7,856 bases of DNA, taken from Clostridia bacterium (GTDB lineage Bacteria; Bacillota; Clostridia; Oscillospirales; CAG-272). The notes below the pieces were generated by a model. It was not told the DNA's origin and ran no database searches. It was given only the letters and a program-made list of their open reading frames with translations. Shown one piece after another: positions 5,936-7,856 of this stretch; positions within the stretch are counted from its first letter, which is position 1, and the number at the start of each line of letters is the position of its first letter. A program made the translations under genes and the position numbers. The stretch covers positions 1 through 7,856 of the forward strand of contig JAFQNM010000230.1 in assembly GCA_017395885.1 (NCBI GenBank), given 5' to 3'.

Positions 5936-6025
5936 TTTATTCGCCGTATAACTGCCAAGACAATATCACACGCAGCAGGACAAATACAACTGCGAAGCAA
6001 TATAACTCGCCTTTAGGCGAATAAA
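5936..6025. repeat. Compound inverted/tandem repeat element
   Basis: The element is bounded by a perfect 10-base inverted repeat, TTTATTCGCC (5936-5945) and GGCGAATAAA (6016-6025). Between them lie four degenerate units beginning near 5945, 5962, 5983 and 5999, with an approximate core AATATAAC followed by TGC or CGC. The last unit runs into a second small palindrome, TCGCCT (6007-6012) with AGGCGA (6015-6020). No open frame covers it. It looks like a MITE-like or other dispersed intergenic element and marks the upstream edge of the AT-rich hydrolase segment. Confidence 0.65.
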
Positions 6026-6060
6026 TCAGGCGTTGCATCTTTACGGGTACAACGCCTGTG
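6025..6060 (-). terminator. Terminator-like hairpin after the ZIP transporter gene
   Basis: CAGGCGTTG (6027-6035) pairs perfectly with CAACGCCTG (6050-6058); two more pairs, one a G-U wobble, extend the stem inward. On the minus strand it is followed by ATTTATT rather than a pure T run, so termination may be partial. It begins 11 bases after the transporter stop codon and abuts the compound repeat element. Confidence 0.6.
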
Positions 6061-6069
6061 GGGTGGTTT

Positions 6070-6834
6070 TTATCCTAGCAATATATCTGAAACCAGCATC
6101 ACGCAGAAGCCTGCAAGGAGGGCATAGGTTGCTCCTCTTTCGCCTCCATGAGCATGAGTTTCCGGTATCATCTCATCGCTGACAACGTAGAGCATTGTGC
6201 CGCCTGCAAATGCAAGGGCAAAGGGCAATATTGCCGTTGATATACTGACAGCGAAATAGCCTATAAGTGTTCCAAGCACCTCTACAAGGCCTGTCGCCAG
6301 TGCTATCAAAAAAGTTTTTGCGGGGGTAACCCCGGCAGAGAGCATAGGCCCGATTATCACCATTCCCTCCGGAATATTCTGCAGGGCAATACCTCCTGCA
6401 ATAAGAAGTGCCTGAGAGGTATTATCTGAGCCGAAGCCAACGCCTGCCGCTATTCCCTCGGGCAGGTTGTGAATGGCGATGGCAAGAACGAAGAGCAAGA
6501 CCTTTGAAAGGTCAGTGCTTCTGTGAGGCTCAATATCCGGGCCAATGAGCTTATGCAGGTGGGGCACCAGCTTATCAATAAGATTAAGGCTCAGTGCGCC
6601 TGCAAATATACCGATAACGGTAACGACAATACCGAATTTGCCGCCGTACTCTATGGAGGGCAGTATGAGGCCCAGCACCGCTGCCGACATCATAACACCT
6701 GCCGCAAAGGACAAAACAATATCAGAAAAGCGGTGGGATAGCTTTTTAAATACAAAACCCAGGAGCGAGCCGAAGACCGTTGCTCCGCCAACGCCGAGGG
6801 CCGTCAGAATAACTGCACCCATAAATTTGACCAT
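6070..6834 (-). CDS. ZIP family divalent metal transporter (GufA type)
   Basis: This 254-residue membrane protein has about eight hydrophobic helices and should move zinc or related divalent metals into the cytoplasm. The metal-site signatures are H122-N-L-P-E126-G in helix 4 and Q152-N-I-P-E156-G in helix 5. Gln rather than His in the second motif is characteristic of the GufA branch, whose structural model is the Bordetella ZIP protein. Glu185 (L-V-E-V-L-G) is probably the helix 6 ligand. The end carries S-D-E-M-I-P-E-T-H-A-H, usual for the branch. The start ATG 6834-6832 follows AAGGA by five bases; an in-frame ATG four codons later is possible. The gap to the upstream gene is only 41 bases with no terminator, so it is probably the last gene of the rsmA operon. 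Metal specificity cannot be told. Confidence 0.94.
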   Translation of the reverse strand: MVKFMGAVILTALGVGGATVFGSLLGFVFKKLSHRFSDIVLSFAAGVMMSAAVLGLILPSIEYGGKFGIVVTVIGIFAGALSLNLIDKLVPHLHKLIGPDIEPHRSTDLSKVLLFVLAIAIHNLPEGIAAGVGFGSDNTSQALLIAGGIALQNIPEGMVIIGPMLSAGVTPAKTFLIALATGLVEVLGTLIGYFAVSISTAILPFALAFAGGTMLYVVSDEMIPETHAHGGERGATYALLAGFCVMLVSDILLG

Positions 6835-6875
6835 TCCTTTCCTTGCTCTGTTCCTGCCTTGGCTTTTGAGCTTTC

Positions 6876-7358
6876 TTAATAGCGAGAGTTGATTTTTGCA
6901 AATTCGATAAGCTTGTCACTGAGGCCAATAAGAGCCTCCTCTGCCTTTTTAAGGTCGGGCTCAAAAACTGTTTGGTCTGCAAACTTTTCTTCAAGGCCGT
7001 GCATATTTTTTCTCGCCTCTGTCCATGCGGAGCAAAGGGAGCTCAGCTTTATATAAACGGAGAGGGAGCGGCAGAAAACAGCACCGCTAACGAGCCTTGC
7101 TGCGATCACAAGTATTGCGGCAACGGCCACAGAGGCTGCAATGCCAAGAAGGCTTTCCGAGTCATAGGCACGATAGAAAAAGGGAAAGGCAACAGCTGCA
7201 AAAGCAACGGCAGCCACAAGGGTCACTATATTGACCTTTCTTTTTGTTTTCTCAAATGCCTCGCATATTTCAAGAGCCTGAGCCTTTTTCTCATAGAGAA
7301 TGATATCCTGAGTTTTTTCCTCTTCTGTTCTGGAGTACAAATTGAACTTATTAGCCAT
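6876..7358 (-). CDS. Small two-helix membrane protein of unknown function
   Basis: I do not recognise this 160-residue protein. A charged N-terminal part (1-41), rich in Glu and Lys and probably helical, is followed by two hydrophobic helices at about 43-62 and 69-93 and a polar, helical C-terminal part (about 97-160) with alternating Leu, Glu and Lys. There is no signal peptide, so both ends are probably cytoplasmic, with a very short external loop. This helix, membrane hairpin, helix layout resembles SLATT-type 2TM proteins in outline only, and no motif was recognised. The ATG overlaps the rsmA stop as TAATG, with GAGGTG four bases upstream, so translation is coupled to rsmA. The ZIP transporter gene follows 41 bases later. 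Confidence 0.85.
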   Translation of the reverse strand: MANKFNLYSRTEEEKTQDIILYEKKAQALEICEAFEKTKRKVNIVTLVAAVAFAAVAFPFFYRAYDSESLLGIAASVAVAAILVIAARLVSGAVFCRSLSVYIKLSSLCSAWTEARKNMHGLEEKFADQTVFEPDLKKAEEALIGLSDKLIEFAKINSRY

Positions 7359-7856
7359 TACTCACCTCGAATAAGCTTTGCTATTTCAACGAAGTCTGCG
7401 GCGGAGAGCTTCTCGCCGCGGATATCAGTGCGTATGCCGAGAGCGCTGAGAGCGGCCTCCGTTTTTTCCTTTGGGCAGACGGAGGAAAGGGCATTGGTCA
7501 GCGTTTTTCTCCTCTGGGCAAAGGCGGCGGAAATGAGCCTTTTGGCAAGGGCAATGAGCTTATCAAGCTCGCTGTCATCCTCGGGGAGATTGTTAAAGGC
7601 CTTGCGAATACCGTTTTCATAAAGGGTGATCTGAACAACTGCGCTTGTCACCTTAGGAGCGGGATAGAAGCAGCCTGCAGGAACGGTGAAAAGCTTTCGT
7701 GCCTCGCCGCAAAGGTTAACTGCGGCGGTTATAGCACCGTATTCATCGCTTCCGGCCTCTGCACAAAGGCGGTCGGCCACCTCGTTCTGCACCAGAACGG
7801 TGATGGACTCAACCTGTGGGCGCTCTGATGGCTTATAAGCCTCAAGCACTGACATA
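7358..7856 (-). CDS. rsmA: 16S rRNA (adenine-N6) dimethyltransferase RsmA/KsgA, C-terminal part
   Basis: This enzyme dimethylates two adjacent adenines in the 3' terminal helix of 16S rRNA, using S-adenosylmethionine, late in small-subunit assembly. Only about 165 C-terminal residues are in the window; the N-terminal part with the SAM-binding motif and the N-L-P-Y catalytic motif lies beyond the right edge, so the first Met visible is internal. Diagnostic segments present are V-Q-N-E-V-A-D-R-L near the start, the F-Y-P-A-P-K-V-x-S-A-V block, A-A-F-A-Q-R-R-K-T-L-x-N-A-L, and the C-terminal small domain ending near L-S-A-A-D-F. The frame is intact to its TAA stop, which overlaps the next gene by one base. 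It appears to be the promoter-proximal visible gene of a three-gene operon. Confidence 0.95.
   Translation of the reverse strand, partial: MSVLEAYKPSERPQVESITVLVQNEVADRLCAEAGSDEYGAITAAVNLCGEARKLFTVPAGCFYPAPKVTSAVVQITLYENGIRKAFNNLPEDDSELDKLIALAKRLISAAFAQRRKTLTNALSSVCPKEKTEAALSALGIRTDIRGEKLSAADFVEIAKLIRGE

Overview
The window looks like chromosomal DNA from an anaerobic, fermenting Gram-positive bacterium, most likely a gut-type member of Clostridia. The basis is a short rubredoxin next to a fermentative D-lactate dehydrogenase, a lipoprotein signal peptide, strong purine-rich ribosome binding sites, consensus sigma-A promoters with extended -10 boxes, and many short intergenic palindromes. The exact genus cannot be read from the sequence.

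Layout, left to right. Positions 1-177 hold no gene but carry two copies of a 43-base imperfect direct repeat. A strong promoter (178-205) then drives a + strand lipoprotein (261-1466) built from many Y-x-x-x-G repeats. A perfect hairpin (1470-1500) separates it from a convergent minus-strand two-component operon: response regulator (2592-3263) then histidine kinase (1513-2595), translationally coupled through a TTGA overlap and driven by a near-consensus promoter at 3298-3326. Next on the minus strand is ldhA (3439-4419), with its own terminator, a strong promoter at 4591-4619 and a long structured leader. Divergent from it is rubredoxin (4685-4843). Positions 4844-5143 carry a palindromic repeat element, part of which recurs at 3369-3396, and a bidirectional terminator.

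An AT-rich alpha/beta hydrolase gene (5144-5884, minus) follows, bounded on its upstream side by a roughly 90-base element of inverted and degenerate tandem repeats (5936-6025). Its low G+C compared with its neighbours suggests acquisition. The right end is an apparent minus-strand operon: rsmA/ksgA (cut by the window edge), a small two-helix membrane protein of unknown function that overlaps it by one base, and a GufA-type ZIP metal transporter, ending at a terminator-like hairpin at 6025-6060.

Functionally, the window combines housekeeping (16S rRNA dimethylation, metal transport), fermentative redox metabolism (LdhA regenerating NAD+, rubredoxin as electron carrier) and envelope sensing (a kinase with almost no extracellular domain). 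No clear new multi-gene defence or biosynthetic system is visible. The most interesting items are the repeat-built lipoprotein, the small 2TM protein in the rsmA operon, and the three classes of intergenic repeat.
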